A stretch of 64,000 nucleotides of DNA, taken from positions 930,001-994,000 of the forward strand of contig CALYLX010000128.1 of assembly GCA_944990035.1 (NCBI GenBank), written 5' to 3'. The stretch's first letter is position 1. Each line of letters starts with the position of its first letter. The position numbers and the translations under genes are program-made. The notes below the pieces were generated by a model. The model did no database searches, had not been told where the DNA came from, and saw nothing but the letters and a program-made list of their open reading frames with translations. Below are positions 1 through 11,100 of this stretch, piece by piece. The DNA is from Clitopilus passeckerianus. Lineage: Eukaryota > Basidiomycota > Agaricomycetes > Agaricales > Entolomataceae.

Positions 1-79
1 TCGAGGGGCGGAATCGGCGGACTACTTTGATAAATACTCTCTTTCGAAAATTTGGTATTTTATTTCTTTTTTATTAATC

Positions 80-2106
80 ATGGCCTCCCCGTCTTCGCTG
101 CTCTCGATACTCGTTTGCTCTTATTGCCATAAACCTTTCGAAGATTACCCTTCAACGCTTTCTTGTGGTCATTCAGTCTGTTCAAAGCATGTCGACAACC
201 ATAAATGCAATTTTCAATTTAATCCCTCGACTTCTGTGACATATATTTCAGAAGAAAACAATTCGCAACCACCACCTCTTCCAACTACTCCAGATGTCAC
301 ACTTTTGAAAGTCCAGACTCTAATTCGTTCAGCTCTTCACGATCTCCCTCCGGCTTCTTCGGACATCCCCGACGACGACCACTCCGACGACGGCAGACCA
401 CGTAAACGACGTCGAAGGAATTCTTCAAATGCTTCTTCGCCCGATGACGATCTGCTCGCCCATTTACGAACTCAGTCCGTTCGCCAGCGGTTAACAAGCC
501 AAGACCAGCCACTGCTGCCGTCAGTGCCGCCTCTAACGCAAGAGACAATTCTCGATCGCTTTCGCAAAGATTTGCTCTCAGAACTATCTTGCGAAATTTG
601 CTTCACCGTTTTCTACCAACCAGTGACTACGCCGTGCCAACATGTATGTTTCTTGTCCAATCGTATAACTCTCAAGCTAATTTACATCAGACATTCTGTT
701 CGAAATGCCTTCATCGCGCTCTCGACCATTCCCCAGCTTGCCCAGTCTGCAGGCAGAATTTGCCGCCCTTTCTCTACTTTCAAGAACACCCCACGAATGC
801 CATACTACATTCCATTAGTACGTCTCTCTACACGTCACTGATGCCGTCATTAAACCCGCGTTCGCACAGTTCTCAAAGCCTTTCCCGAGCTCTACCAAGA
901 CCGCAAGGACGCCATCGAAGAGGACGAACGCAATGCTCGTCTCGACACCCCAATTTTCGTCTGCCAGCTTAGCTTTCCAGGCATGCCAACCCTCCTACAT
1001 TTCTTCGAACCTCGGTGAGTATCACTCTCATTAATTCAAGATTATTCTAGAACATCTTGTTATCTCTAGCTATCGACTCATGCTTCGGAGATGCCTCGAG
1101 TCACAACGCCCTTACTTCGGCATGATCATGCCACCAAAACCAGGCTCTGCAACTAACCAAACTGAGTACGGAACGATGCTCGAGATCCGGACAGTGCAGC
1201 CACTCTCCGACGGACGGAGTCTCGTAGAAACTTGGGGAACACACAGGTTCAGGATTTTGGAAAGTGGAACCCTGGATGGTTACATGGTCGGAAGAATTGA
1301 GAGGTGAGTAACCGTTTCCCATCTCCTCGTGACACTCATTTCTAAACATGAACATGTGTATGTATAGAATCGACGACTATGCAGATGAACTAACTGCCGA
1401 TCCGCCGGCTCTAGGCCCTGAGGTACCCAGAGCACCCTCTGCAACGCCACCTGATTCCGCTCTATCATCGCGTGCTACATCCCCTCTTCCCCCTGCAGCA
1501 GGATCATCTTCATCATCATCTTCGACCGCTTCACTTCCGCAAGCCCTACCATCTACTGGAAGGCGGCGACCGCAATTGCCCACCATCCTCCCATCGCAAC
1601 CATCCAATGCCGTGCTGATGCAGCGATGCCGGTCCTTTCTTGACCAGTTAGAGCGCGGTACTGCACCATGGATAGTGCAACGGCTTTCCAACACGTTCGG
1701 TCAAATGCCACCGGATGTCGCGTCTTTCTCCTTTTGGGTCGCGTCAATTCTTCCGATCGACGAGTTTGAAAAGGCGAAATTGTTACCAATCCGAAGTCCA
1801 AGGCTGAGGTTGCTATTGGTGGTACACTGGATCGAGCAGTTGAACAACAATTGGTACAGCACTTTTCCTCTTCCTTCGCCACTTCTCCCCTTCTTCCTGC
1901 TCTTACGCACTCGCCCGCTGAGCAACCTTTTGCGTTTTTATTCGGTTTCCCGACGAACGATTGCGCTGATTGGGCTCGTTTTTATTTTTCTTCTTGGATC
2001 GATCTGGTGCTGTTTCCCCTTGCCCCTTACCTCCGCTCATTGCTACATTCGCACGATCGTACCTTCCGTCGACAGGTGGTTCTCAAGCGGCTGCGTGATC
2101 CTATGA
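80..2106 (+). CDS. RING finger / LON substrate-binding domain protein (LONRF-like E3 ligase)
   Basis: Six exons can be joined: 80-643, 691-817, 870-1014, 1070-1303, 1368-1853 and 2076-2106. The protein opens with a degenerate Cys-rich RING-like motif (CSYCHKPF...CGHSVCSKH), then a basic, Ser/Asp-rich linker, then a full C3HC4 RING (CEICF, CQH, FCSKC, CPVCRQ) whose middle is interrupted by the first intron. A LON-type N-terminal domain follows (FVCQLSFPGMPTLLHFFEPRYRLML), with a Ser/Pro-rich insertion encoded at 1410-1560 and a helical end (FWVASILPIDEFEKAKLL). This order is that of LONRF-type ubiquitin ligases. Unlike Lon protease there is no AAA+ or peptidase domain. The last intron (222 nt) is long for this window and stays in frame, so the C-terminus is the least certain part. 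Confidence 0.85.
1854..2075 (+). other. Long, frame-preserving last intron of the RING/LON gene
   Basis: Donor GTACAG and acceptor GACAG flank 222 nt, which is 74 whole codons with no stop. Splicing gives a short end, WWFSSGCVIL. Keeping the intron gives a continuous reading frame with several strongly hydrophobic stretches. Most other introns here are 44-64 nt. Confidence 0.5.
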
Positions 2107-3887
2107 CGGACCATGCGTCATCATCCCATCAAGGTTACGGTGAGGTTCGGCCAACAACAATCCGGCGAACGCAAGGCGTATGCCCAACGACGACTCTACT
2201 CGTGGAAGGCTGGCTTTTCTTCGGGTGTAATGCATTTTTTCGGCGGAAAGGTTTCTCTGTATGTTGCATTAATTATCGTAATACCGCATTTCATCTTTCT
2301 TGGAATACCATTCACATGCATCATGTTTTCTGTATTTGATCATCCACTTTCATCACATCTTGCGCATTCCCCCCCCCCACAAGCTGTCATACTCACCACA
2401 CATTCGCATAATTTATCACGCACGCCATTTACTTCTATTGTCTGTTACCCTTTTCTGGTCATCTTTCGGGCTTTTAGTGCATATTTTCGGGACTAGAGTT
2501 TATACATTTCGGGGGATATCCCTCTGTATTCGTAGAGATCGGTATCATAAAAAACGATCATCTCCAGTGATCTTATTGACTACTCAGCGATCCTTCACTC
2601 CATCGTGAGCGGCGGAAGCAAAGTTTAACGCAGCATGCCATGATTGACTCCGAATGTGTTCCATCCCGGTGAAGGTGTGGTTTCCCCTATCAATCGCGCT
2701 ATTTGAGTCTGGCGGGTGAGGCAGTCTCCGAATGTGCGAGAATCTAGCCCCCAGGCGTACAGTTGAGGGGGACTCAGACACCAAGGTGCTTAAGAGGTGT
2801 TCATTGCGATTTCAGCCCAGATCATATGGAGGAAGCAAACCCCGAATCGGGTGCTGCTTTGTTGCAGCGCGGATGCGAGGTGTTGTGAGAATTGGCTGTA
2901 TACCTCTGCCGCAATGGCAGCGGTAGCCACCGAGACAGGCGTGTATGACCCCGGCAGAGCCTATATGCACACCTTCATACCTCCCATTGACAGTATTCTG
3001 GCCAAAAGCTCCAAAGGTAACCCTGGTAGAACCTCGGTTCGGGAGAGAAAAGGGGTGGCAGTCGATCGACCCCTCTATCGAGTACCACACTTAAGCCTAA
3101 ATAGACGGCTTAATCAAGGACCGAGTCCGAAATAGATGTGCGACCGAGGTGGTCGTCCCTTGGAGAGTGCATCTAAACCCACGACTATGTCATTGAGTAT
3201 TTCGGGCGGTTGGGTTGCTCCGTGGAGGATACAAGCCCCCTTTTATACTCAGCATTAGGCGAATAGTCGGGAAGCTCGGCGAGGGCCTATTCTGAAAGTA
3301 GTTCCAGTATTTCTTCTATCCTTTATTGTGTCTCCTGGTAGCAGTCCCCTCGAGTTACCCACGCTTTTAATTGTGCGGGGGGAAGGTGTGTTGATGTCAC
3401 GACGCTCTGACCGATCATCAGCCTGTGGCCGTCGAGGAAGGATCGCGTCATGATGCTGTGGTTCAGGTACCAAAGCTGTTTGAATACCGGCGGCCGAGGT
3501 AAATCTGAACGTGCTCGATGTTTAAAATTCATAAGGGCCGTGATACGGGGCGCATGGGATCGCATTCCATTCAAAGCGAATAGGCATGGTATGTACATGG
3601 TAAGGATGCATAGGGATGGTACATATCACATACTAAGATTCATATCAACGCCGCAAAATATCCTTGTAGAGAGGAAGATTTGTTTACAGTCCATGGTTCG
3701 CACTAGGCAAGCGAATATATTGAGTCTCTTCTCAATGGAGTGATTGGAATGCCTGAAACGTCTATCAGTTGACAAAATACCAGGCAAAAAAAACAACCGA
3801 CCTTAAATTTTCTTCGTCGCGAGGTTCTTGTGAGGAGTATAGGGTCTTCTTCTCGAGCCAGTATCTTGCACCGGAGTCCCAGGAGTC
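2107..3887. other. Gene-poor stretch, no supported gene
   Basis: About 1.8 kb. All reading frames here are short and give no recognisable motif, and none can be extended with plausible introns. There is a C-run near 2370 and an imperfect hairpin around GATCG...CGATC near 2537-2562. The 3' UTR of the RING/LON gene presumably covers the first few hundred bases. I saw no long terminal repeats, reverse transcriptase or transposase motifs, though a short decayed element cannot be excluded. Confidence 0.5.
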
Positions 3888-4766
3888 CTACGCCACCTTT
3901 GGGATCGCGCTCGCATTGTTTATGTTGTATCCGTTGTACGAGGCTTCATGGCTTTTCTTTACCTCACTCTTGCTCGTTGTATGTGATTGTGCGACGCAGA
4001 ACCCAATGTCCCCAATATTGATGAAGTTCTTCGGCCCATCCTCAATGAGGATTACATCTTCGCAACATAGAGCTTCGTAGTATTTGACTATCTTCAAGGT
4101 ACCTTCGCGTCGGATCCTGTCTTCCTTGGGGTCTGAATAATCGAATACGTGAGCGATGGTACAATCTTCGGACCCGTTCGTAGTATAATTTCGATGACAC
4201 CGGACGCAGTGTTGGATGCTCTTCATCTTCACGTAGTTTGGCAGTCGCGTGACTCGTCGAGCAGCTTTGAGCACCTTGCGTACCAGCTCGTATTCCCCGG
4301 GTGGCATTCCACTGGCAGAGTCCATTCCACCCTCGATGAATTCCCGGATGTCGTACGGCACACGTATTTCTCGGGCCTTCTCGGAAAGTTCACTGCGTGC
4401 TTGTAAGACTCTCCGCCGCATCCTCGTGGCATTAATACAGCTATCCGAGTCAGAGTCGAATTCTGGCTCTTCTTCAACAAAGGGCTGTTTAGAAGGGTGT
4501 GTATCACGGGCTTGTAGAGATTTGGGGTAATGTCGTTGAAGGACCCGTTGATAGCTTGGTAATAGCAAGAGTTCTTGAGTGGCGTTCAAGTAGTTTTCAG
4601 CAGCCTGGATATCTTCATTCGAAGTCACGTAGCTTTCAACAAAGGGAACGATGTCGTAGGGTATTGAGGTTCCCATTGCCTCTCTCAGGAGATCTGCCAC
4701 CTTTTGCCTGTGCACGGGAGGAGCACGGGACATTGACTGAGGTGCGCGCAGAGAGTGAGATGGCAT
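3888..4766 (-). CDS. Hypothetical protein with C-terminal Cys/His cluster
   Basis: A 292-residue reading frame without introns. I do not recognise a named family. The first two thirds are helical and contain two similar segments around IPYDIVPFVESYV and VPYDIREFIEGGM, each followed by a helix and the pattern LP(S/N)Y, which suggests an internal duplication. An acidic Asp/Ser stretch separates them. The C-terminal third has CVRCHRNY, then DCTIAH, then CC, then a later C, spaced as in a possible zinc-binding fold. It is the only good gene in a 5 kb gene-poor island. The C-terminal stop lies next to a GT, so a further exon is possible. Expression cannot be judged from sequence. Confidence 0.6.
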   Translation of the reverse strand: MPSHSLRAPQSMSRAPPVHRQKVADLLREAMGTSIPYDIVPFVESYVTSNEDIQAAENYLNATQELLLLPSYQRVLQRHYPKSLQARDTHPSKQPFVEEEPEFDSDSDSCINATRMRRRVLQARSELSEKAREIRVPYDIREFIEGGMDSASGMPPGEYELVRKVLKAARRVTRLPNYVKMKSIQHCVRCHRNYTTNGSEDCTIAHVFDYSDPKEDRIRREGTLKIVKYYEALCCEDVILIEDGPKNFINIGDIGFCVAQSHTTSKSEVKKSHEASYNGYNINNASAIPKVA

Positions 4767-7236
4767 AGTGAATGCAAGAGAGGTTCTTGAAATTTGCGAC
4801 GAGGTGTTGGAGGAGTTGACAGCCTGAAAAGAATCTCAAACAGCGAGTAGACAGAACTTTATACACCACAAGGACAAAAGGCCATGTTGGCTGACAAAAA
4901 GGCCATCTAGATTTTTTGGATTTTATTAGGAATCCATTCAATAGTCACTGAAAGAACAAAGGGGATTTGCTGAATGAGGCAAGGACAAAGACGCGTGCTA
5001 CTGAATTGTCGTAAGGCAACGCGTTGTTTGTTGTAGCTAGGCGTGATCGCGCTTGGACCAATGGCCTTTAAGAGATATCAAAGCCTTCCAATCTGATAAA
5101 CCATGCTCGACCGTTCGAAACCTTTTGAATAGCAGATAAGATTAGCTGCTGAATTGGGTACTTACCTGTCAACGTGGCATGTTCTAGTTCATCCCTTGGA
5201 GGCCGTTGGGCCTCGTTGAAAACGGATAGATGAATTCACCGTTGACCCAAACAAAAGGCTTTGGAAGCCTTTGCCCGCCACAATTGGGGCGATGCCTGTT
5301 CTCGTCATGGTGCTGGTCGCTGGTATCTCTTGGAAAACATATCTGTGTACCAATGTATCCATACCAGGGAAACTGGAGCCGAGTAGGTGACGGATCTGAT
5401 CAGGTCGATCGTGATTTCTGAAGTCAAGTGTCGGCGTCGCTCGGCAACCGACTGGCAGCGAAAGCGTACGGAGGTGAACTGCTGCCAATCATTCGGGGCC
5501 GCAGAGTAATGGAAGGACAAGCCGTTGGCTGTGCGCAGTACGCGTACTGCGACTCCTACATATCGATGTTCTGTTCAACAATTTTCATTCTAGGAATGTT
5601 CAGAGAGAATCAGACCACAAGAAAGTGAGCTAATGCACCCACAGTGGGTCCGCAGCACGGCAGTCGTCTGAGGGGGTGCGGTACAGTGCATCTTACCAGT
5701 GAAGGAACACAAGAGGCTTGTGCTGTAGTCTTGTTCGGAGTGGGCGCGAGTGCATATGGTGTCATTGAAGAAGTAACTACTGACAACTGTTCCTTGGATC
5801 GAGTGCAAGTGGATCCAATCCTGCATCGCATGGAAGCAGTGGCAGCCTCTAGAAACCGTAATTGCCCAGCATGTGAGTGCGATGACGACTCTCTTCGCAA
5901 TACCCTTCGCCCGACTCTGGGAAGATCCGATTTCTTTGCTCTGGCCACCGAGGATAGGTAGGGACAGGCGCTGGCGTCCTGAGATGCGCAGATGCTCCTG
6001 GAGTGATAGACGCCCTCAGCCAAAAGTCCGCAGCTGTGCGCCTGATAACCAGAGTGACCCAAATCCAGTGACGCAGCGCCCATCTCGCGAAGATTCTTTT
6101 CCCGCGCACTCGTCGCTAGAGGACCTGAACTTTGAGGCGTCATGTCCACAACTAGTAATCGAAGGCGGGGGTAACATCATCACTATGAGCAAACCAAGTG
6201 CTGTGAAGCGCAGAGCCTTGATAGAGGTGCAGAAAATTTTCAGCTTAGGCATATGGCATTTGCCAAAATAGTCAAGAAGGCCCCGTTGTGGTGTGTTCCA
6301 GTAGCACCATATAGGGTCTAATGTAGTCAGAAATGAAGGGTCTGCGGGGAATCTCTTATCACGAGCCAGATATCAATAGGATTCGTCCTGATTCATTTGA
6401 GTGCAAAGTTGATGTTCTCAGAGTACGCAGGAATGCGGAGCATACTGCGCATATGTTTTCTTGATGGATACAAGCAACCTGGATTACAAGAACGTCTCAG
6501 GATGTGGGTACCTCAGGTGGAGAGAAAGCACAGGTTCGAGAGGGCGGGAAAGTCGCACGGTCCCTACAAGCCCTAGATGTGAGGCGGGAACGCAGAACGT
6601 GTCATGGGGCGTCGCCCGACTCCACTGCCTTTGGCGGGTACAGCCTGGGTAGGATTGCTATTCAATGTTACACGTGGTTCCTGACGACGACGAAATGGAA
6701 TGATAGGGTGTGGGCGCTCATCATCCGTCCACTGCGGAATTGTTATAGCAAAGTGCTGTGGCAGCTCCATGATTGCCAAAGGGACACGCAGTAGCCAGAA
6801 CGAAAAGAAAGTTCGATAGTCTTCTAGCTATTGTGAGCGCCGCACTCGTCGGTGGGCGCTCTTGTAGATGGCACCGCCAAAAGTGTTTGGTTGGGAGGGA
6901 AAAGACAAACAGCGTCTATTGGAAGTCCAGCTGACCTTGTTCACTGCGGCTGTGTGACTTTACCTGACTCAAGGAACGTCAGGTTGATGGCGGAGGCGAT
7001 GAGTCCTCTGGTAACATTTGGACTTTCGAGCAATCCGAGTCAACCCCATATACTGGATGCTATGGAGATAATGGAGATACTCTATTTAATATCTCCCCGG
7101 CAGCGCTACGGTACTCTATCAGTCCGTCCTTCCTCCTGTGGCGATTCCCCAACATAAATATCGGTGGAAACAGTAACCTTTCCACTTCAGACTTTGGAAT
7201 CCCCCCACCACAGACGCAACGGAAACAACTACTAAG
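4767..7236. other. Gene-poor stretch, no supported gene
   Basis: About 2.5 kb between the orphan gene and the DUF6699 gene. The longest open frame (5610-6149, minus) has low-complexity composition and no motif, and overlaps equally long frames on the other strand, as expected by chance. No repeats, RNA gene or element ends were visible to me. The last 150 bases are likely promoter and 5' UTR of the next gene. Confidence 0.5.
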
Positions 7237-7884
7237 ATGCCAGGCAAGCACGTCCGCTTCACCGACGACATCCCCGAGACGCCTTCACCAGCGTACTCTG
7301 CATCGTCATTGCCGTCAGATGGGCCATTAACACCATCCACCTACACGACGCCACTGGTTTCCATCCCACCTTCACCATCCAAACTACCAAACATCATTCA
7401 CATTCACCCGGCACTCAGCCGCATGGTCGAATACACGGCCAACATCGACCTGTCCCTGCCTTTGCAGGCACAGTACGCGGCCTTGCACTCGCGGAAGCTC
7501 GCAGAGCCCGCCACAAGCCCACCAATCCCCTACCTCAGGATTACCTGCGCCGAGCTCCCTTGGGCTCTTACCATCCAGCCAACTGGTGTCTCGAAACAGG
7601 GCCCATTTGTCACTGTAAAGGACGTTTTCGATCAACTCTACCAAACACTCCGCACGGCAGTTTCGGAGAAGGAATACAAGGAAATTAGGACGGCAGAAGA
7701 GGAGCGGGCCATAGCTGCATCTTACCACCGACGCTATCAGAAGATAGCAGATTCCCAAGCACGGGAATTGGAGCGATCCAAAGGCGTAAAGAGGATCGAC
7801 TTCCTCAAAGGGATGAACGCATTCCGGGGGCTATCATTGGTGAACGCAAACGTCTCTGAGCAATGGCAACTTCATGTGTCATGA
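7237..7884 (+). CDS. DUF6699 domain-containing protein
   Basis: A 215-residue protein in one exon. The N-terminus is a Ser/Thr/Pro-rich tail. From residue ~50 it follows the DUF6699 layout: IHPALS, a beta segment, LAEPATSPPIPYLRI, LPWALTIQP, VTVKDVFDQLYQTLR, then a helix with HRRYQKI and the closing block GVKRIDFLKGMNAFRGL followed by WQLHV. DUF6699 proteins are abundant in Agaricomycetes and have no established biochemical role, so no function is claimed. The start is the first ATG after a purine-rich leader (CTACTAAGATG) and no other in-frame ATG fits better. Confidence 0.88.
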   Translation: MPGKHVRFTDDIPETPSPAYSASSLPSDGPLTPSTYTTPLVSIPPSPSKLPNIIHIHPALSRMVEYTANIDLSLPLQAQYAALHSRKLAEPATSPPIPYLRITCAELPWALTIQPTGVSKQGPFVTVKDVFDQLYQTLRTAVSEKEYKEIRTAEEERAIAASYHRRYQKIADSQARELERSKGVKRIDFLKGMNAFRGLSLVNANVSEQWQLHVS

Positions 7885-8188
7885 ACGCGTAACAACTTAC
7901 GCCTTTCCCTCTGCTCGACGTTGCATTTTCTCCTGCATCACAATGATTATATACCCCCGCATTTACGACGATACCCCATCCCCATGGACCTGTATTTTAT
8001 ACCTATTATCTACGAGGAACTTGTATCTTTAGCCACTAATGTAACATGACGCCCAGCATTCCTTAAATGGAAATTCCCCTAAACAATCAGTCGCATTACA
8101 TGATATGATCTAAGTTGGCACAGCTCGGACTTGAGCCCTTCGTCACCATCCGCAGTGGTCTTTTAACTTAAGCTATTGCGCTGACAAC
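7885..8188. other. Short intergenic region with a tRNA-like segment
   Basis: Holds the 3' UTR of the DUF6699 gene and the promoter of the PX gene. A tRNA-like segment on the minus strand (8113-8185) is listed separately. Confidence 0.5.
8113..8185 (-). tRNA. Possible decayed tRNA-like sequence
   Basis: On the minus strand there is an A-box-like TAGCTTAAGTT and a B-box-like GGCTCAAGTCC at roughly normal spacing. A good 4-bp anticodon arm (ACCA/TGGT) encloses loop CTGCGGA, which would give anticodon GCG. The acceptor stem pairs in only 5 of 7 positions and the outer T-stem does not pair. Anticodon GCG is not normal for eukaryotic arginine tRNA. If derived from a tRNA it is probably a pseudogene, and chance is possible. 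Confidence 0.2.
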
Positions 8189-11100
8189 ATGATCCACGAC
8201 GAGCTTGAAAGCATAGACGATGGACAGGCGGCTCAACCTGTCATCGGAGCAGTACCGATGGCTCCAGCCCGATCATCTACACCTAAACCACCACCATTCC
8301 GACCCCAACGACCGACACGGGCCGTTCCTCCCCCTCCACCAGAAGATTCTGGAGATAAAGCACCTGCTGAAGACAAATCACTGGCTGAAGGCTTGGACAA
8401 GCTCTCGGTTGAATCTGAGAGCGCGACACCTCCTGCAGAACTTACGGCAATACGCGCTCATTATCTTAAGAAGTCCCTAATTCAGCTCCAGCTCAGGCAT
8501 GAAGTCGATGCAATAACGACAAGCTACCCGAACAACGTTAGTACCCTGTCTTTTCTTGGCCAGCCCTTCGCACCACCACCGAAAGATGTGAACCCCTACC
8601 TGGATTTGCCGTTCCTGAAATACGCTTTCCGGCAATTCGTCTTGACCTTCCCCTTTATGGCTGCGGCGCCCAAGGACTTTTACTCTGACAAGTTGCAACC
8701 ATTTGTGCTATCTGCTCTATCTCGCAATCTTTCACCAACTTCAGTTCTGGAGGATGACGACAAAACAGATAGCAAGGAACAGCACAAACGGAAGAAGCTA
8801 CTCAACAAAGCGGAACGAAACCTTTCCATGTTCCTCACCTCTGCCACGAAGCTGGTAGAAAAGGAAGAGCTTGTCCGATTGACCCAAGATGACCTGGAGC
8901 GCCTAGAGAACCTTGCCTCCAAGAAGAAGACATCTCGTTATCCGAAAGATAAGATCGTGTTTGAGGTCAATGTTGTAGGGGTTCGAACAGTGGTCGATAA
9001 AGGACGCGTGCGGAGTCGAGCCCACGAGGTTCGATCGTTTCCTCCTTGTCCCCTGCACGTCCTGATATTGATCAATCTCCAGGAGTTCATCATACGTACG
9101 AGACGCTCAGGCTTCCCCGATTCGTTTGTTTCAAGGCGGTATGGCGATTTCAGAACATTAGCAACTGAGGTGAGTACAGATCCGCCGTAGTTACAGGGGG
9201 ATCTGAACATTAACGACGATCACTTCAAGCTGGCAAAGGCTCATCCCCACGAACAAGTGCGGCCGCCCCCACCAAAGGACAAATCATCAGTCATAGCGTC
9301 GACGATGAGTCCTACGAGCCCTACAAATTCAACATGGGAAACAGATTCATACTCAGCCGATTACGACCAGTCTGGGTATCAGTATCAGCAACCTATCGCT
9401 GAAACGGCACGCCTTGCACGCGAAAAGAACAGGCTGACCCTGCGAGCTTACTTGAATGCCATATTGTCTTCTTACACCTTGGCTTCGTCGCCTGTCCTCC
9501 GATCGTTTTTGTCGGCTGGGCAGATCCAGCTGACGGCAATGGAGATGGAGGATGTTCGGAGGAGGGAGGAGGCCGACAATATCCGGGATGAGGGAAGGAA
9601 GAAGTTTGCGAAAGAGATAGCGAGTAGAGTTGAGAGCTTGAGAGAAGCTGTCAAGAGCGTGAAGGGGGATCTTATGGGCAAAGGTATTACCTGCTCTTTC
9701 TGCATGAAGACCAAACTGAGACCATCGGTATTTTAGACGGCTTGACGCATGTCTTCTCTATTGTCAAGGTCACTCCAAATATTCGTGACCTCCCGGGAAA
9801 CTACAAGTCGGTCCTTGAGTGGGCTCGTATCTCGTGAGCATATATCAACCTCTAGGAGGTCCTCGTCTAATGTCCCGGGGTGTAGGATGGCCTCCACGGT
9901 CTTCCATCAGTTTGTCGCCTCGGACAAATCTTCGGAGAACTTCGCAAGTCTCAAGCGCATACATGGCCTAATGCCGTATTTTATGCTCAAGACCGTGTTG
10001 AAAATCAGTAATCCGGTGGCTATGATAAGAGGTATCTCCCTTCTGCTACCAAATGACCACGGAGCTAACGAGGTGCACAGGTGTACTTGATCTTTTATGG
10101 CGCAACCATTCGGTGGACGGAGTCTATTGCAGAGGATGTTCACCAGCTCTTTGACAGAAGAAGTTAAAGTTCTAGAGGCCCAGATGGAAGCTGTAAAGGA
10201 AAAAATTGATGACCCCATTATGTGCGCCAAGGTCAAGCAGTTTGTATATGCGCCCCGGGAGATCCAAGATATGTACAAAGCAGATGCAGGCAAGCAATTC
10301 TTGACTCTCCCCGCCCTGAGTCTGACATTTTTCGTGTTTCAGCCGCCGAGGGAATTAATCTGCTTATACACGTTCTCAGAGCGCCGGATGAACCTTATCT
10401 CTCTCGACCGCAGATGCAGCGCCTGTCAAGGGCACACTTTGCTCATGTTGCCTACCTCAGGCACAGAGAGCAGATGGCAGATTCGGATGATGATGATGGC
10501 CCTCAGAACGACGATGCCTGGCTTGTAGAAGATCTCAAGATATTGACTCAACTTTACTCAAAGCTGAGGGATAGGGAGCAAATTATAGAGTTGATATTTG
10601 AGGTAAGATTAACTTTACTAGACGAACATTGAAGGTTTTGCTGAGCATCCACATTTCAGGGCTCTACGGCGGATGTTCTGAAGGACATCATTACTATCTT
10701 CTATTCGCCCCTGGCTCAAGTCTACCGTGCAGCGAGCATTGCAGATTCTCTGGGAGATTTGCAGAACTTCATCAATGACCTGATCAGAACGGTTGAACAA
10801 GTTGAAGAGCGTACGTACACCACCTTTGATATGGATACGTTATTAATACTGCAGCAGGTGCCGTTGTCAGCCAAGAAGACCCGCGCCAGACCGTCCAAGC
10901 GTTTATCGACCTCATTCAGCGCCATGAGCAGTCCTTCTACTATTTCGTTCACAAAGTCCACTCAAAGGGTGAAAACCTCTTCGATGGTCTCATGCGATGG
11001 ATAGAGCTCTTTTTGACCGTGGTACGAGAAGGGATCGGGTCCGCTCTCAGTCTGGAGTTCCTTTTGCCGCATACAGGGAAGGATAGAGACGAGATCATGG

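Noticed and set aside
5610..6149. 179-codon open frame on the minus strand
   Set aside because: Cys/Ser-rich without any domain, overlapped by similar frames on the other strand; looks like chance.
2107..7236. Transposable element or pseudogene remnants
   Set aside because: No terminal repeats, target-site duplications or polymerase/transposase motifs were visible by eye; a repeat-library search would be needed.
9170..9196. 27-nt intron in the PX gene
   Set aside because: Too short to splice; the acceptor at 9229 gives a 60-nt intron with a branch site and the expected LAKAHP.
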